A stretch of DNA of 64,000 nucleotides from Enterococcus saigonensis (GCF_011397115.1 NZ_AP022822.1:2274001-2338000); one strand, 5' to 3'. Positions 17,064 to 26,263 are shown, counted from the stretch's first letter. Translations and numbers: made by a program. The notes: generated by a model not told the origin, from the sequence alone.

Positions 17064-17106
17064 GAGCAAAAGCGCCTGTCTTCTTTAGAGAAGCAGGCGC
17101 TTTTGC
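17064..17106. terminator. Terminator after brnQ
   Basis: GCAAAAGCGCCTG and CAGGCGCTTTTGC form a 13-bp stem around a short inner hairpin. The stem can work in either direction, but only brnQ needs it. Confidence 0.8.
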
Positions 17107-17118
17107 ATGTGCTTATAA

Positions 17119-17147
17119 CTGACAGTCTGACAAAAAAACGATACAAT
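17119..17147 (+). promoter_or_regulatory. Promoter of the Mga-like regulator
   Basis: CTGACA (17119-17124) and TACAAT (17142-17147) are separated by 17 bases, directly after the brnQ terminator. Confidence 0.65.
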
Positions 17148-17180
17148 GAAAAAAAGGAGTCAAAATATGGAGGGATATTT

Positions 17181-18677
17181 ATGGTATATGAAGAGCTGAT
17201 GATGGATTCATCAACCTTATTGAAATTTAAACTGTTCCGCAAAATGATGTTTATCGGACGTCAGAATTATCCAATTGCAGAGCTGGCTCAAGAAATGGAT
17301 TTAAACTACCAGCAAACTGTCATTGATCTAACGGAAATTGATAAAGATATTCACAAGATTCACCCTGAGCACGAAAGCTTCTTGATTGGAGCTGGCAAAA
17401 TTAATTGTTTAAACCTAACTGCTACTATCGATGAGTATCGCTATTACTTACTGCAAGGTTCTGTACCATTTCAATTTATCTTATATTTTATGAATGAAAA
17501 AAATCCAACAATCGAGGATTTTTGCGACCGTTACTTCTCAAGCCGCTCGACTGTATCGCGTAAAATTGAGAAGTTAAAAAAATTCTTGAAGGCTTTTAAT
17601 CTACGCTTTACATACACCGAAGCTGGCATGGTAGGTGATGAACGTCTTGTACGTTTAGCGCTATTCAATTTAATTTGGCTGGGTTCTCGGGGTATTGCTT
17701 GGCCTTTTAGTGTATCTGAAGAAAAAGCTGAAGAACTTGTGGCAGCCTTTGGGGAATACTTCCCATTATCTCGGACTTATTTAGGTCGGTGGGAATTGAA
17801 ATACTTTGCTGCAATCTTCTTACTACGAATTGAAAAAGGTAATTTTGTTAAATATGATAAAGCTTATGACTGCCTAATGAAAAACAATGATTATTACGAT
17901 TTCTCTCGTTTAAATCCTTTGGTGGATAATCAATTGACATCACGCCAAAATAAGGCAGAATCAAGCTTTATATTCTTCTTAGCACATTTTATTCCATTTT
18001 ATACGCTAGAAGATGACCCAACGTTAACCCAAACGATTAAGGACTTTAGCGAAAAGCCAAATCCAGTCTATAGCTTAGTAACAAAATTCCTAGACTTTGC
18101 TAAGACAGACTTGTTTTCAAACAACCCTACAGTTTTGGACCAACCAATGGTATTAGGAAACCTATTAAACATTACGTTTGGTTACTATGTCATTAAGTAT
18201 CGTTTCCCAACTATTCAACGACTATTGGGACCAAAACAAGTTTTTGAATCACCAATTCGAGAAATGCAAGCCAAAATTCAGACTTTCTTTGCACAGATAA
18301 GTGAAGAAAATCCTTATAATAGTTTTGTGAATAATGCGACGATTAGTAGTCTAGTTAATGGCTTTACCCAAGTCTTAATGCCACTTTACGATACCACTGC
18401 ACGCGCCAATAAAGTGGAAGTAGGGGTCGCTTTGGAGCACAATTACTTATTAGTTAAAAGCGTTTATCAGTTTATGTCTGACTTACAATTTGTTAATGCC
18501 GAAACATACAATAGTCAAAAACGAGATCAGTATGACTTGATTATCAGCTCTTCTTTATTAGTAAAAAATCAATACCCTGAATTAAATGTCTTCTTATGGG
18601 AACATGGTTTAGATGATGAACAATATATTATCTTGTATAAACGCCTACGTAAAATCTTTAATGAAAAAAATAAATAG
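17181..18677 (+). CDS. Mga-family helix-turn-helix transcriptional regulator
   Basis: The 498-residue protein resembles the Mga/RofA stand-alone regulators of streptococci and enterococci. It has an N-terminal HTH_Mga region (about 15-60, YPIAELAQEMDLNYQQTVIDL), a second HTH (about 115-145, IEDFCDRYFSSRSTVSRKIEKLKKFL), a central PRD-like helical part, and a C-terminal EIIB-like part (about 425-498) without a conserved cysteine. ATG 17181 follows GGAGGGATATTT. A longer reading from 17103 would start in the terminator. The target genes are unknown. The metallopeptidase gene follows after 24 bases and is probably co-transcribed. Confidence 0.75.
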   Translation: MVYEELMMDSSTLLKFKLFRKMMFIGRQNYPIAELAQEMDLNYQQTVIDLTEIDKDIHKIHPEHESFLIGAGKINCLNLTATIDEYRYYLLQGSVPFQFILYFMNEKNPTIEDFCDRYFSSRSTVSRKIEKLKKFLKAFNLRFTYTEAGMVGDERLVRLALFNLIWLGSRGIAWPFSVSEEKAEELVAAFGEYFPLSRTYLGRWELKYFAAIFLLRIEKGNFVKYDKAYDCLMKNNDYYDFSRLNPLVDNQLTSRQNKAESSFIFFLAHFIPFYTLEDDPTLTQTIKDFSEKPNPVYSLVTKFLDFAKTDLFSNNPTVLDQPMVLGNLLNITFGYYVIKYRFPTIQRLLGPKQVFESPIREMQAKIQTFFAQISEENPYNSFVNNATISSLVNGFTQVLMPLYDTTARANKVEVGVALEHNYLLVKSVYQFMSDLQFVNAETYNSQKRDQYDLIISSSLLVKNQYPELNVFLWEHGLDDEQYIILYKRLRKIFNEKNK

Positions 18678-18701
18678 ACGTAAAAGCAAGGAGGAGATGT
18701 A

Positions 18702-19586
18702 ATGCGTTTTAAAGGTGGTCGACAGAGTAAAAACGTCGAAGATCGCAGAAGTAATTCCAGTGGCCTATCTGGAGGCGTCGTTGGTGGTGGCGGTATTGGC
18801 CTACTTTTAATCGTCTTATTTTCTTTATTCTTTTCCGGTGGTAATATCGATTTAGGGTCGCTTTTAGGAACTGATACAAGCCCAATTACGGCACAACAAC
18901 CCACAGGAACAGATGATCAAAAAGAATTTGCAAGCGTAGTTTTTGGGCATTTAGAAGATTACTGGAATTCAGAATTCCAAAAAAAGGAATACGCTACTTA
19001 TCAACAAGATTATCAAAATCCAACATTGGTTTTATATAGTGGAAGTGTGCGCTCTGCTTGTGGTCAAGCCTCTTCAGCTATTGGTCCCTTTTATTGCCCA
19101 GGAGATCAGAAAGTATATCTAGACTTAAGTTTTCAAGAAGAATTATCCCAACGTTTTGGTGCAACGGGTGATTTTGCTATGGCATATGTTATTGCCCATG
19201 AAGTTGGTCATCACGTCCAATACGAGCTTGGAACTTCTGAACAAATGGAGCGTCTTCGCAGTCGTCTTTCTGACAAACAATACAACCGCTACAGTGTCGC
19301 CTTAGAATTACAAGCCGATTACTTTGCTGGGTGCTTTGCTCGTTACTTAGAGAATAAAACTTATCAAGGACAACCTATTTTAGAAGTTGGGGACATCGAT
19401 GAAGCTCTTAATGCAGCCAATCAAATTGGTGATGATACCCTGCAACAAGAAGCGCAGGGCTATGTCGTCCCAGACAGTTTCACTCATGGTACTTCTGAGC
19501 AACGCATGGATTGGTTTAAACGCGGTTATCAGTATGGTGATTTAAAACATGGGGATACATTTCGTGCTTATAATCTGAGTTTGTAA
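18702..19586 (+). CDS. Membrane-anchored neutral zinc metallopeptidase (YpfJ family)
   Basis: The 294-residue protein has an N-terminal glycine-rich stretch, one transmembrane helix at about 27-45, and a metallopeptidase domain with the zinc motif HEVGHH at 166-171 and the following ELQADYFAGCFARY. This is the usual layout of PF04228 proteins. The catalytic domain probably faces outside. Its substrate is unknown. AAGGAGGAGATGTA precedes the ATG, and the Mga-like regulator is upstream in the same operon. Confidence 0.88.
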   Translation: MRFKGGRQSKNVEDRRSNSSGLSGGVVGGGGIGLLLIVLFSLFFSGGNIDLGSLLGTDTSPITAQQPTGTDDQKEFASVVFGHLEDYWNSEFQKKEYATYQQDYQNPTLVLYSGSVRSACGQASSAIGPFYCPGDQKVYLDLSFQEELSQRFGATGDFAMAYVIAHEVGHHVQYELGTSEQMERLRSRLSDKQYNRYSVALELQADYFAGCFARYLENKTYQGQPILEVGDIDEALNAANQIGDDTLQQEAQGYVVPDSFTHGTSEQRMDWFKRGYQYGDLKHGDTFRAYNLSL

Positions 19587-19738
19587 TTTCTTATAAATTT
19601 TTTACTTAGCTTAATACTTTTTTAAAGATATTTACCAACTTATGCGCCTCTGGTTCACAAAAAATTCATAAATACTTTGTAGTATATAAATGTACCAACA
19701 AACAACCCTAACTAACACTTTTTCATTTTTAACTCCTT

Positions 19739-19773
19739 GCCCGTCGCCTCCCTAGCGACGGGCTCTTTTTTAT
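19739..19773 (+). terminator. Terminator downstream of the metallopeptidase gene
   Basis: GCCCGTCGC (19739-19747) and GCGACGGGC (19755-19763) form a 9-bp GC stem followed by TCTTTTTTATTT. It lies about 150 bases after the stop. The sequence between (19587-19738) is AT-rich and holds no open frame; a small RNA ending here is possible but not supported. Confidence 0.85.
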
Positions 19774-19795
19774 TTATTGTCAATTTTTTGCAAAT

Positions 19796-19830
19796 AAAAA
19801 ACCACGCAAGCCATCGTTGCGTAGCTGGTT
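19796..19830 (-). terminator. Terminator on the minus strand
   Basis: AACCACGCAA and TTGCGTAGCTGGTT form an imperfect hairpin with A-rich sequence to its left, giving a T run on the minus strand after the 19856-20224 gene. Confidence 0.65.
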
Positions 19831-19855
19831 ATCGGTGTATCTTGCGCCACTATTC

Positions 19856-20224
19856 TTAACGGGTAATACTCGTTCTTTGACCTTCTTTATCTAAAATGCT
19901 AACTTTACGAATTGACTCTAATGGAATCATTCGCATTTGTTGTTCATTGTTACGCGGTTTAATCACCAAATGGTTGGGATTTAATTGTTTGTTTAAAATC
20001 CAACCATAAACGGTTTCATACTTGACACTATTTTTGGCTAGATCCAATTGTAAAACCACTAAACTTTCCTTTTCAGCCGCCAAAACTAACGTTTCCGCCA
20101 TCTCCACAGAAATCTTCAGCTGTAATTCTTCGTCCATGCTGTCGCTTAAAAATCCTTTTAATAAGGCATTCGAGGTATTGGCCACGAAATTGCCGAATTT
20201 TTTTACATTCATTTTTTCTTTCAT
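19856..20224 (-). CDS. Conserved hypothetical cytoplasmic protein
   Basis: I do not recognise this 122-residue protein. It has no signal peptide or membrane helix. The N-terminal half is helical (VKKFGNFVANTSNALLKGFL, then MAETLVLAAEKESL), and the C-terminal half is rich in beta strand and basic residues (HLVIKPRNNEQQMRMIPLESIRKVSIL). ATG 20224 follows AGGGGTGGCAGGA, which is better than the upstream start at 20254. It lies downstream of the LMW phosphatase gene on the same strand with a 72-base gap. Confidence 0.6.
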   Translation of the reverse strand: MKEKMNVKKFGNFVANTSNALLKGFLSDSMDEELQLKISVEMAETLVLAAEKESLVVLQLDLAKNSVKYETVYGWILNKQLNPNHLVIKPRNNEQQMRMIPLESIRKVSILDKEGQRTSITR

Positions 20225-20296
20225 TCCTGCCACCCCTTTACGATAAGTAAGCATATTTTATCAAATTGCAGTAAAAAGACAAGTTCTTTTGACGAG

Positions 20297-20752
20297 CTAC
20301 CCTTTAGTCATCATTTCAAACCATGGTGCTAATCCCATTCTCACTAGCTTTTCTGTTTCATTAAAATCCCCTGTATAGTAAGGATCCGGAATAAAAAGAT
20401 CTTCTTTGCCAGGTACAATTGACATAAACGAAGCAACTTTGGCTGTTCTATCTTTAGGTGCAATAGCTAAAATATCTGCTATATTCTCTTTGTCCATTCC
20501 CACAATGTAATCAAAATAGTAAAAATCATTACTTTCTAATTGACGAGAAAACATCTGAGAAAAATCAACACCCGCTTTTTTCAAAATCTTTTGTGTACCT
20601 GGATGAGGTGGATTTCCCACTTCCCAACGACTAGTTGCAGCAGAATCAACTTCAATGGTACTATTTCTTGTATCCGCATATTGTCGAAAGAGTCCTTCTG
20701 CCATTGGAGAGCGACAAATATTCCCTAAGCAAACAAATAAAATACGCGCCAT
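20297..20752 (-). CDS. Low molecular weight protein-tyrosine-phosphatase
   Basis: The 151-residue enzyme dephosphorylates phosphotyrosine. It shows the P-loop CLGNICRS (Cys8 nucleophile, Arg14) at its N-terminus and the general acid aspartate in DPYYTGDF at about 123. GGAGGAAAAGAG precedes the ATG. It lies 11 bases after the TetR gene, so they are probably co-transcribed. Its natural target is not clear from context, since no capsule kinase gene is nearby. Confidence 0.92.
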   Translation of the reverse strand: MARILFVCLGNICRSPMAEGLFRQYADTRNSTIEVDSAATSRWEVGNPPHPGTQKILKKAGVDFSQMFSRQLESNDFYYFDYIVGMDKENIADILAIAPKDRTAKVASFMSIVPGKEDLFIPDPYYTGDFNETEKLVRMGLAPWFEMMTKG

Positions 20753-20763
20753 CTCTTTTCCTC

Positions 20764-21330
20764 CTATTGCTCATCTTGTTGGTATAGACGATATGAATAA
20801 AGCTCTACATCTTTTGCCAGCCGAAACATTTGTGTCGCAATTTCTAAAGGAGATTCTGGATAATCTGCTTCAATCCAAGCTAGTAAGACACCGCTACAAC
20901 CATAGGCAAAAAAATGACCATAAAAATCTTTATCTGACTCTGATAAATAGTTTTCGGTATCAAATTCTTCAAATAGTTTGCGAAAAAGACGACCGACTAT
21001 TTGGGAAAACGCACGAATTAGAATTTCCTTACGATCTGCTACGGTTTTTCGGTAGAAGTCACCTCGTTGATAAATTGCGCGCAACATCTGCAAAACCTGT
21101 TCTTCCCAATTATCTAAAGACAATTCGTCACTCGTTAAAAAGTTTAAGGCCTCACTATAATAGATAAATCGCAATAGCTCATCTTTATCGGCAAAATGAT
21201 AATAAAAAGTTTGGCGATTAATCTGTGCATGACGGGCAATTGTTTGCACGCTGATTTTATTATAATCCATTGTTTTTACCAGCTCGATTAATGCCGTCGC
21301 AATTTTTACTTTTGTCTGATTAACAGCCAT
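20764..21330 (-). CDS. TetR/AcrR-family transcriptional regulator
   Basis: The 188-residue protein has a TetR HTH at about 5-55 (TKVKIATALIELVKTMDYNKISVQTIARHAQINRQTFYYHFADKDEL) and a helical C-terminal domain resembling the TetR_C_8 group. ATG 21330 is preferred because TGGAGTG sits just upstream; an earlier ATG at 21345 overlaps the ruvB stop and lacks a good ribosome site. It is embedded between ruvB and the LMW phosphatase gene. Its target is unknown. Confidence 0.85.
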   Translation of the reverse strand: MAVNQTKVKIATALIELVKTMDYNKISVQTIARHAQINRQTFYYHFADKDELLRFIYYSEALNFLTSDELSLDNWEEQVLQMLRAIYQRGDFYRKTVADRKEILIRAFSQIVGRLFRKLFEEFDTENYLSESDKDFYGHFFAYGCSGVLLAWIEADYPESPLEIATQMFRLAKDVELYSYRLYQQDEQ

Positions 21331-21344
21331 GCCAACACACTCCA

Positions 21345-22343
21345 TTATTCATAAGGGTAACCAAAATGTTCATAAGCCAAACTAGTAGCGATTCGTCCCC
21401 GGGGTGTCCGTTTTAAAAATCCTTTTTGAATTAAAAAAGGTTCATACATATCTTCTACTGTTTCGGTCTCTTCCCCAATATTTACAGCTAAGGTACTTAA
21501 CCCAACTGGGCCGCCGCCATATAATTCAATCATAGTCTTAATTAACTTTTGATCCACATAATCTAATCCTGCTTCATCTACTTGCAGCAATCGTAATGCA
21601 CGTGCTGCGATTTTATCATCAATAATTCCATCTGCTTCTACTTGGGCAAAGTCCCGTACGCGCTTTAATAGACGATTCGCAATTCGTGGTGTGCCCCGAG
21701 ATCGGCGGGCAATCTCATGGGCGCCCGTTGCCACAATATCCGTGGCAAAAATATCAGCTGAACGCACGACAATTTCTTTTAAATCTGTTTCTTTGTAATA
21801 TTCCAAATGACTAATAATGCCAAAACGATCCCGTAATGGTGCTGAAAGCATCCCCGCCCGTGTCGTAGCTCCCACTAATGTAAATGGCGGGAGGGGAAAA
21901 TGAACAGGATGAGCAGTTGGACCTTGGCCTACCATAATATCGACATAAAAATCTTCCATTGCCGAATATAACATTTCTTCTGCTACCCGTGGCAAGCGAT
22001 GAATTTCATCAATAAATAAAACATCTCCTGGCTCTAGTTCATTTAAAATTGCAACAAGATCTCCCGGCTTTTCAATCGCCGGACCACTAGTAGTACGAAT
22101 ATTAACTGCCATTTCATTGGCGATCACCATCGCCATAGTTGTCTTACCAAGTCCTGGTGGTCCATATAATAAAACATGATCCAAAGACTCTTCTCGATTT
22201 TTAGCAGCCGCAATATAAATTGCTAATTCATGTTTTACTTTATCTTGCCCAATATATTGTGATAAAAATTGTGGCCGTAATGATTTTTCTAACAATTGCT
22301 CGGCTGTCTCTTTTTCTGGTGAGACCAATCTTTCTTCTGTCAC
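21345..22343 (-). CDS. ruvB: Holliday junction branch migration ATPase RuvB
   Basis: RuvB is the hexameric motor that drives branch migration with RuvA. The 332-residue protein has the AAA+ Walker A GPPGLGKTTMA, Walker B FIDEIHRL, sensor GATTRAG and arginine finger region RDRFGI, and a C-terminal winged helix (IQKGFLKRTPRGRIAT). The start codon is GTG, with GGAGGGGAATCT before it. It follows ruvA by 15 bases. Confidence 0.97.
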   Translation of the reverse strand: MTEERLVSPEKETAEQLLEKSLRPQFLSQYIGQDKVKHELAIYIAAAKNREESLDHVLLYGPPGLGKTTMAMVIANEMAVNIRTTSGPAIEKPGDLVAILNELEPGDVLFIDEIHRLPRVAEEMLYSAMEDFYVDIMVGQGPTAHPVHFPLPPFTLVGATTRAGMLSAPLRDRFGIISHLEYYKETDLKEIVVRSADIFATDIVATGAHEIARRSRGTPRIANRLLKRVRDFAQVEADGIIDDKIAARALRLLQVDEAGLDYVDQKLIKTMIELYGGGPVGLSTLAVNIGEETETVEDMYEPFLIQKGFLKRTPRGRIATSLAYEHFGYPYE

Positions 22344-22358
22344 AGATTCCCCTCCTCT

Positions 22359-22952
22359 CTATTTTTTCATTACAAGTTTTAATGCCGCACGTAAATATTC
22401 ATCTGTCGTTTGCATTTCTTCATTTGTCAAAGTTTTTTCAACTTTTTTGACTTCTTTGGCATTATAACCTAAAGCCGTCAAAGCTTCCATTGCTTCTGTG
22501 AGGGCGACTTTTCCATTTACAGAAGGTAAAAGTTCCAGATTCATTTGTGGGTCATATAAATCACCCAATTTTCCTTTTAAATCCAGGATCATTTGTTGGG
22601 CAGTTTTTTTGCCCACACCAGGAAATTTAGTCAGATACGTGACATCCCCTGACTCGATTGCATTAATCATACCGGTATGTTCTTCCCCGGCCATAATAGC
22701 CAATGCGGATTTTGGACCAATTCCTGAAACACTGATTAAACGTAAAAACAGCTGTTTTTCAGCTAATTTTTTAAAACCATATAAAACATGGGCGTCTTCT
22801 CTGATTACTTGTTGCACATATACTTTTGTTTCTTCATTCTCATGAAAGCGATAGGGATTTCCAACCGCAATCTGATAACCAACGCCTTGATTTTCTAACA
22901 CGATATAAGCTGGGGTGATCCCTGTAACTTTGCCGATTAAATACTCGTACAT
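22359..22952 (-). CDS. ruvA: Holliday junction DNA helicase subunit RuvA
   Basis: RuvA binds four-way junctions as a tetramer and loads RuvB. The 197-residue protein begins MYEYLIGKVTGI, carries helix-hairpin-helix motifs (ISVSGIGPKSALAIM and LTKFPGVGKKTAQQMI) and a C-terminal RuvB-binding domain (TEAMEALTALGYNAKEVKKV). ATG 22952 follows AGGAAGGACAAAAAA; a start at 22973 would remove this site. Confidence 0.96.
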   Translation of the reverse strand: MYEYLIGKVTGITPAYIVLENQGVGYQIAVGNPYRFHENEETKVYVQQVIREDAHVLYGFKKLAEKQLFLRLISVSGIGPKSALAIMAGEEHTGMINAIESGDVTYLTKFPGVGKKTAQQMILDLKGKLGDLYDPQMNLELLPSVNGKVALTEAMEALTALGYNAKEVKKVEKTLTNEEMQTTDEYLRAALKLVMKK

Positions 22953-23018
22953 TTTTTTGTCCTTCCTGTACATACGTTCCCCTTATTGTAGCATAGTTTG
23001 GAACAGGACAAAAGCTGA

Positions 23019-23447
23019 CTATTTTACTAAGGGCAAATATTCCTTGTATCCGGCTGCTTCCATTTCCGCTTTGGGAATAAATTTTAGCGCAGCTGAATTA
23101 ATGCAATAACGCAAGCCACCCATCTCTTTTGGTCCGTCATTAAAAACATGGCCTAAGTGTGAATTAGCATCTTTACTTCTTACTTCCACTCGATGCATTC
23201 CGTGGGAGAAATCTGCTTTTTCCTTAACTCCGCGTTTTTCAATTGGTTTTGAAAAAGCAGGCCAACCACAACCAGCATCAAATTTATCCGTAGAAGCAAA
23301 AAGCGCTTCACCACTAACAACATCAACATAAATTCCCTTTTCATAAAAATCATCATATTTCCCTGTAAAGGGACGTTCCGTAGCATTTTCTTGTGTCACT
23401 GCATATTCTTCTGGTGTTAATTTCTTTTTCAATTCTTCTTTATCCAT
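23019..23447 (-). CDS. msrB: Peptide-methionine (R)-S-oxide reductase
   Basis: MsrB repairs oxidised methionine (R form) in proteins. The 142-residue enzyme has GCGWPAF (59-65), HRVEVRS, LGHVF and the catalytic RYCINSAAL with Cys115. The zinc-binding cysteine pairs of some MsrB proteins are absent, as is common in Firmicutes. ATG 23447 follows AGAGGTGAGC. Confidence 0.95.
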   Translation of the reverse strand: MDKEELKKKLTPEEYAVTQENATERPFTGKYDDFYEKGIYVDVVSGEALFASTDKFDAGCGWPAFSKPIEKRGVKEKADFSHGMHRVEVRSKDANSHLGHVFNDGPKEMGGLRYCINSAALKFIPKAEMEAAGYKEYLPLVK

Positions 23448-23514
23448 AAAGCTCACCTCTTAAGGAAATAGTACGCCCATCTATTTAAAATCAGAAATTA
23501 TTTGCTTACAAAAT

Positions 23515-23579
23515 ACGCAGCAAAGAATGGCTTGCAAAATTAGTTTGGTTTTTGCACTTTACACCATTTTTTACTGCGC
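23515..23579 (-). terminator. Imperfect terminator-like hairpin after maf
   Basis: ACGCAGCAAAGAATGG (23515-23530) pairs at about 14 of 16 positions with CCATTTTTTACTGCGC (23564-23579). It lies just downstream of maf on the minus strand. Confidence 0.45.
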
Positions 23580-23584
23580 ATTTT

Positions 23585-24139
23585 TTAATTTATTTTTTTT
23601 AGCATTTGATTGACCACACCCACAGGAAACCCAACGATGCTATAATAATCGCCATCAACTTTTTTTACAAACAGGCTTGCTTGACCTTGAATACCATACG
23701 CGCCAGCCTTATCGGCATATTCTCCTGTATCAAGATACCGATTAATTTCTTCATCGCTTAATTCAAAAAATAAAACTTTAGCAGGCACCAACTCTTGCAA
23801 GACTTGATGATCTTTACGCATCACGACCGCTGTATAAACATGATGCATCCCCCCACTCATGTTTTTTAACATTTCAAAAGCTTCGGTTCGTGACCGTGGC
23901 TTACCCAAAATTTTGCCATGATTGACTACAATTGTGTCACTGGCAATTACCAAATCATTGGGATGCTTAGCTGCAACGACCTTTGCCTTTTCTTTAGCCA
24001 TGTGAACCACATATTCTTCGGGTAAGTCCGTTTGTTTCACTGTCTCGTCAATATCTGCCGGTTCGACCTTAAAATCTGCTACCAAGCGTGCTAACAATTC
24101 TTTTCGTCTTGGTGATTGTGATGCTAAAATAATAGCCAA
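23585..24139 (-). CDS. maf: Maf nucleotide pyrophosphatase
   Basis: Maf enzymes hydrolyse dTTP/UTP or modified nucleotides. The 184-residue protein opens with the family motif ILASQSPRRKELL and has VIASDTIVV with the catalytic aspartate, and YGIQGQASLFVKKVDGDYYSIVGFP near the end, which fits the dTTP/UTP group. The start codon is TTG, supported by GGGAGG nine bases upstream. Confidence 0.93.
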   Translation of the reverse strand: MAIILASQSPRRKELLARLVADFKVEPADIDETVKQTDLPEEYVVHMAKEKAKVVAAKHPNDLVIASDTIVVNHGKILGKPRSRTEAFEMLKNMSGGMHHVYTAVVMRKDHQVLQELVPAKVLFFELSDEEINRYLDTGEYADKAGAYGIQGQASLFVKKVDGDYYSIVGFPVGVVNQMLKKIN

Positions 24140-24304
24140 AAAAATTCCTCCCTTAGTGCCTTTTATCCTAATTTTCCTTCATAACTAGTGAAACTTTACT
24201 TGTAATGCCACTTGCCAAGTGTAAAACTACTCTTTCATACTTTCAACTGATACGTATTCATAAAAAGTGCCTCATCTACTTCGTATTAAAAAATAGTTCC
24301 CAGA

Positions 24305-24343
24305 AAAAAACTGGCAAAAGAATAAATCTCTTGCCAGTTTTTC
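24305..24343 (-). terminator. Terminator of the 620-residue membrane protein gene
   Basis: AAAACTGGCAAGAG and its complement form an 11-bp stem that starts two bases after the stop codon, followed by a T run on the minus strand. Confidence 0.8.
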
Positions 24344-24344
24344 T

Positions 24345-26141
24345 TTAATCTTCTCCAATACCAGCTACTGTTAAATCTTGAATGCTAGCAGCAGCTTGAT
24401 TGGCGGTTACGTTAGCTTTGAAGGTGACTTTGTCACCTTCTTTAATGAAAATAGAATAAGGACTGTTGTTAGAATTCACACTGTACACCGTTTTATCATC
24501 TTTTAATAAAAAGGATATAACGGTATTACTACCATTTGCCAATACAACAACTCGTTCAACGATGCCGCTTTTTTCTGCTAGAGAAGCTGCATCTGTACTG
24601 CTGTTATTGCTACCTTTAGTTGCCAATTCAATACGATAAGCATCTAAAGCACTTTGCGCATTTTCAGCATCGACAACAATATCGTTATCCACAGCATTAA
24701 TATAGACATATTTTTTGAAAATTCCTTTTGTATCCATTAAAGAAACAATCCACGTCGGAACCCCATCAATATTATAAAGAACCGGCATTTCCGCATCCCA
24801 TTTCTTTTCTGGATAAATTTTTGAAGCTATAGAAATTGCACCATCACTATCCATAATACCAACTTCTAAATCACGATAATACGTCAATTGTCCACTGCGA
24901 GCATCAAGTAAAGAATAACCTAACGCAGAATCTTGGTCTTCATCGCCACTTGTAAAGTCGGTGAAATAATTTAACTGTCCTTTGCTACTAAGCATTGGTG
25001 TAATTTGTCCGCCTGCGTAAATTCCATTATCTGTAGGAACTTTGACATCTTTTTTTGCTCCGAAAATAAACTGGTTCCACCAACCTTGTCCATAGCGTCC
25101 GAAAAATTCGTTCATACTATTAGCCGCCGCTGAAGTAATAGGAGCATCCACGAAAGCAGGTGCTTTTTTACTGTCATATAGTTTAACTTCTCCTGTTTGA
25201 GCATTCAGGACTGCTGTTTTGAAATTATCATAATGCATTAACCCAGTTACACCGTATTCTTTGTATAGCGTTTGAACATAGTAAGGAATTCCCTTATCAT
25301 CAATTTCCAAATTAATTTTGCCATAGGAAGCATATCCCGGAAATGCAGCGTAAATTTTTCGACCAGCATCTTGGTTAAAAAAAGCCGAAGGAGTATATGT
25401 CAAAGACTCTTTGACAAATTCTGGCTGTGCATTTATATCCGTCGCACTAATTTTAAAATAACCCGGAATTTCTCCGAGCTTAAGCCATTTAAAAAAGCCG
25501 TTATATTCTACAGTAGCTACATAAACATATTCTCCATTAATTGTTTGAGCCGTAATACCGTCTAAAGTAAACATATTGGAGTTTGGAATGACAGAGAATT
25601 TTTGCAGCATTTTCCGCTTTGCCATATCCGGTGCAATTGCGATCGGTGTCTCTTTAGTGGAAGTTAACACCTCTGCCTTTTCTTCGGTTTTAGCATGAAT
25701 AGAAGAATACACTTCATCAATAGAAGTAATGGCACTAATCTTAGAGACTACAAATAAAAGCACCATCAAAACTACTACACTACCAAATAATTTTCCTAAT
25801 CGTACCGGTGCTACTTTTTTATCAAAAGAAGCACCTACTCGTTTCCCCGACACATTTAATGTTTTCTGTCGTATTTTACTTCCGGCTTTTAGAAGGGTTA
25901 GATACCCCCCAGCTAACAAAATTGCAGCAAATGCTCCCCACAAGTTGTACCACAAAAGTGAACTCAAGTTTTTACTGGGCAGTCCAACATATAAAAAAAT
26001 ACCCATGAAAAGTAATTCAAAAATAGTTAGCCCAACTAATCCTTTTTTGGAAATTTCTTTTTCCATAATTGCAATTAAAACATTGACAGCAATAATACCA
26101 ATACCAAACAACACTGTTAAAACAATAAAATCAACAATCAT
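24345..26141 (-). CDS. Large membrane protein of unknown function
   Basis: I do not recognise a function. From ATG 26141 the protein is 598 residues. It has four or five hydrophobic helices in the first 150 residues (MIVDFIVLTVLFGIGIIAVN, then helices near 35, 65 and 115, with a basic KIRQKTLNVSGKRVG loop), followed by a large soluble region that is rich in beta strand and contains paired WY/Y-rich segments (YGQGWWNQFIFGAKKDV, TYYRDLEVGIMDSDGA). The last 60 residues resemble a small OB-like fold (VERVVVLANGSNTVISFLLKDDKTVY). The ribosome site is weak (AAAGAGTG); an ATG at 26207 is also possible. It is flanked by maf and mutL but has its own terminator. Confidence 0.75.
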   Translation of the reverse strand: MIVDFIVLTVLFGIGIIAVNVLIAIMEKEISKKGLVGLTIFELLFMGIFLYVGLPSKNLSSLLWYNLWGAFAAILLAGGYLTLLKAGSKIRQKTLNVSGKRVGASFDKKVAPVRLGKLFGSVVVLMVLLFVVSKISAITSIDEVYSSIHAKTEEKAEVLTSTKETPIAIAPDMAKRKMLQKFSVIPNSNMFTLDGITAQTINGEYVYVATVEYNGFFKWLKLGEIPGYFKISATDINAQPEFVKESLTYTPSAFFNQDAGRKIYAAFPGYASYGKINLEIDDKGIPYYVQTLYKEYGVTGLMHYDNFKTAVLNAQTGEVKLYDSKKAPAFVDAPITSAAANSMNEFFGRYGQGWWNQFIFGAKKDVKVPTDNGIYAGGQITPMLSSKGQLNYFTDFTSGDEDQDSALGYSLLDARSGQLTYYRDLEVGIMDSDGAISIASKIYPEKKWDAEMPVLYNIDGVPTWIVSLMDTKGIFKKYVYINAVDNDIVVDAENAQSALDAYRIELATKGSNNSSTDAASLAEKSGIVERVVVLANGSNTVISFLLKDDKTVYSVNSNNSPYSIFIKEGDKVTFKANVTANQAAASIQDLTVAGIGED

Positions 26142-26263
26142 TTGCAACACTCTTTCTTTAATAAGACTTTTATTTATTATGCCAGAAAAAAATGGAAAAA
26201 GCTTCATCCTTAAGTGGTATTTTTAAAAGAGATGTTTGGGGTCAACAGCTTTTTTAAAAGGTT

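Noticed and set aside
19587..19738. Small RNA gene before the 19739 terminator
   Set aside because: The AT-rich stretch has TATAAA-like sequences, but no -35/-10 pair with proper spacing could be found.
20655..21167. 170-codon plus-strand frame over the LMW-PTP and TetR genes
   Set aside because: No ribosome site, and both genes on the other strand have full family motifs.
25729..26226. 165-codon plus-strand frame over the unknown membrane protein gene
   Set aside because: Reverse-strand shadow of hydrophobic codons. No ribosome site, and it ends in another gene's promoter region.
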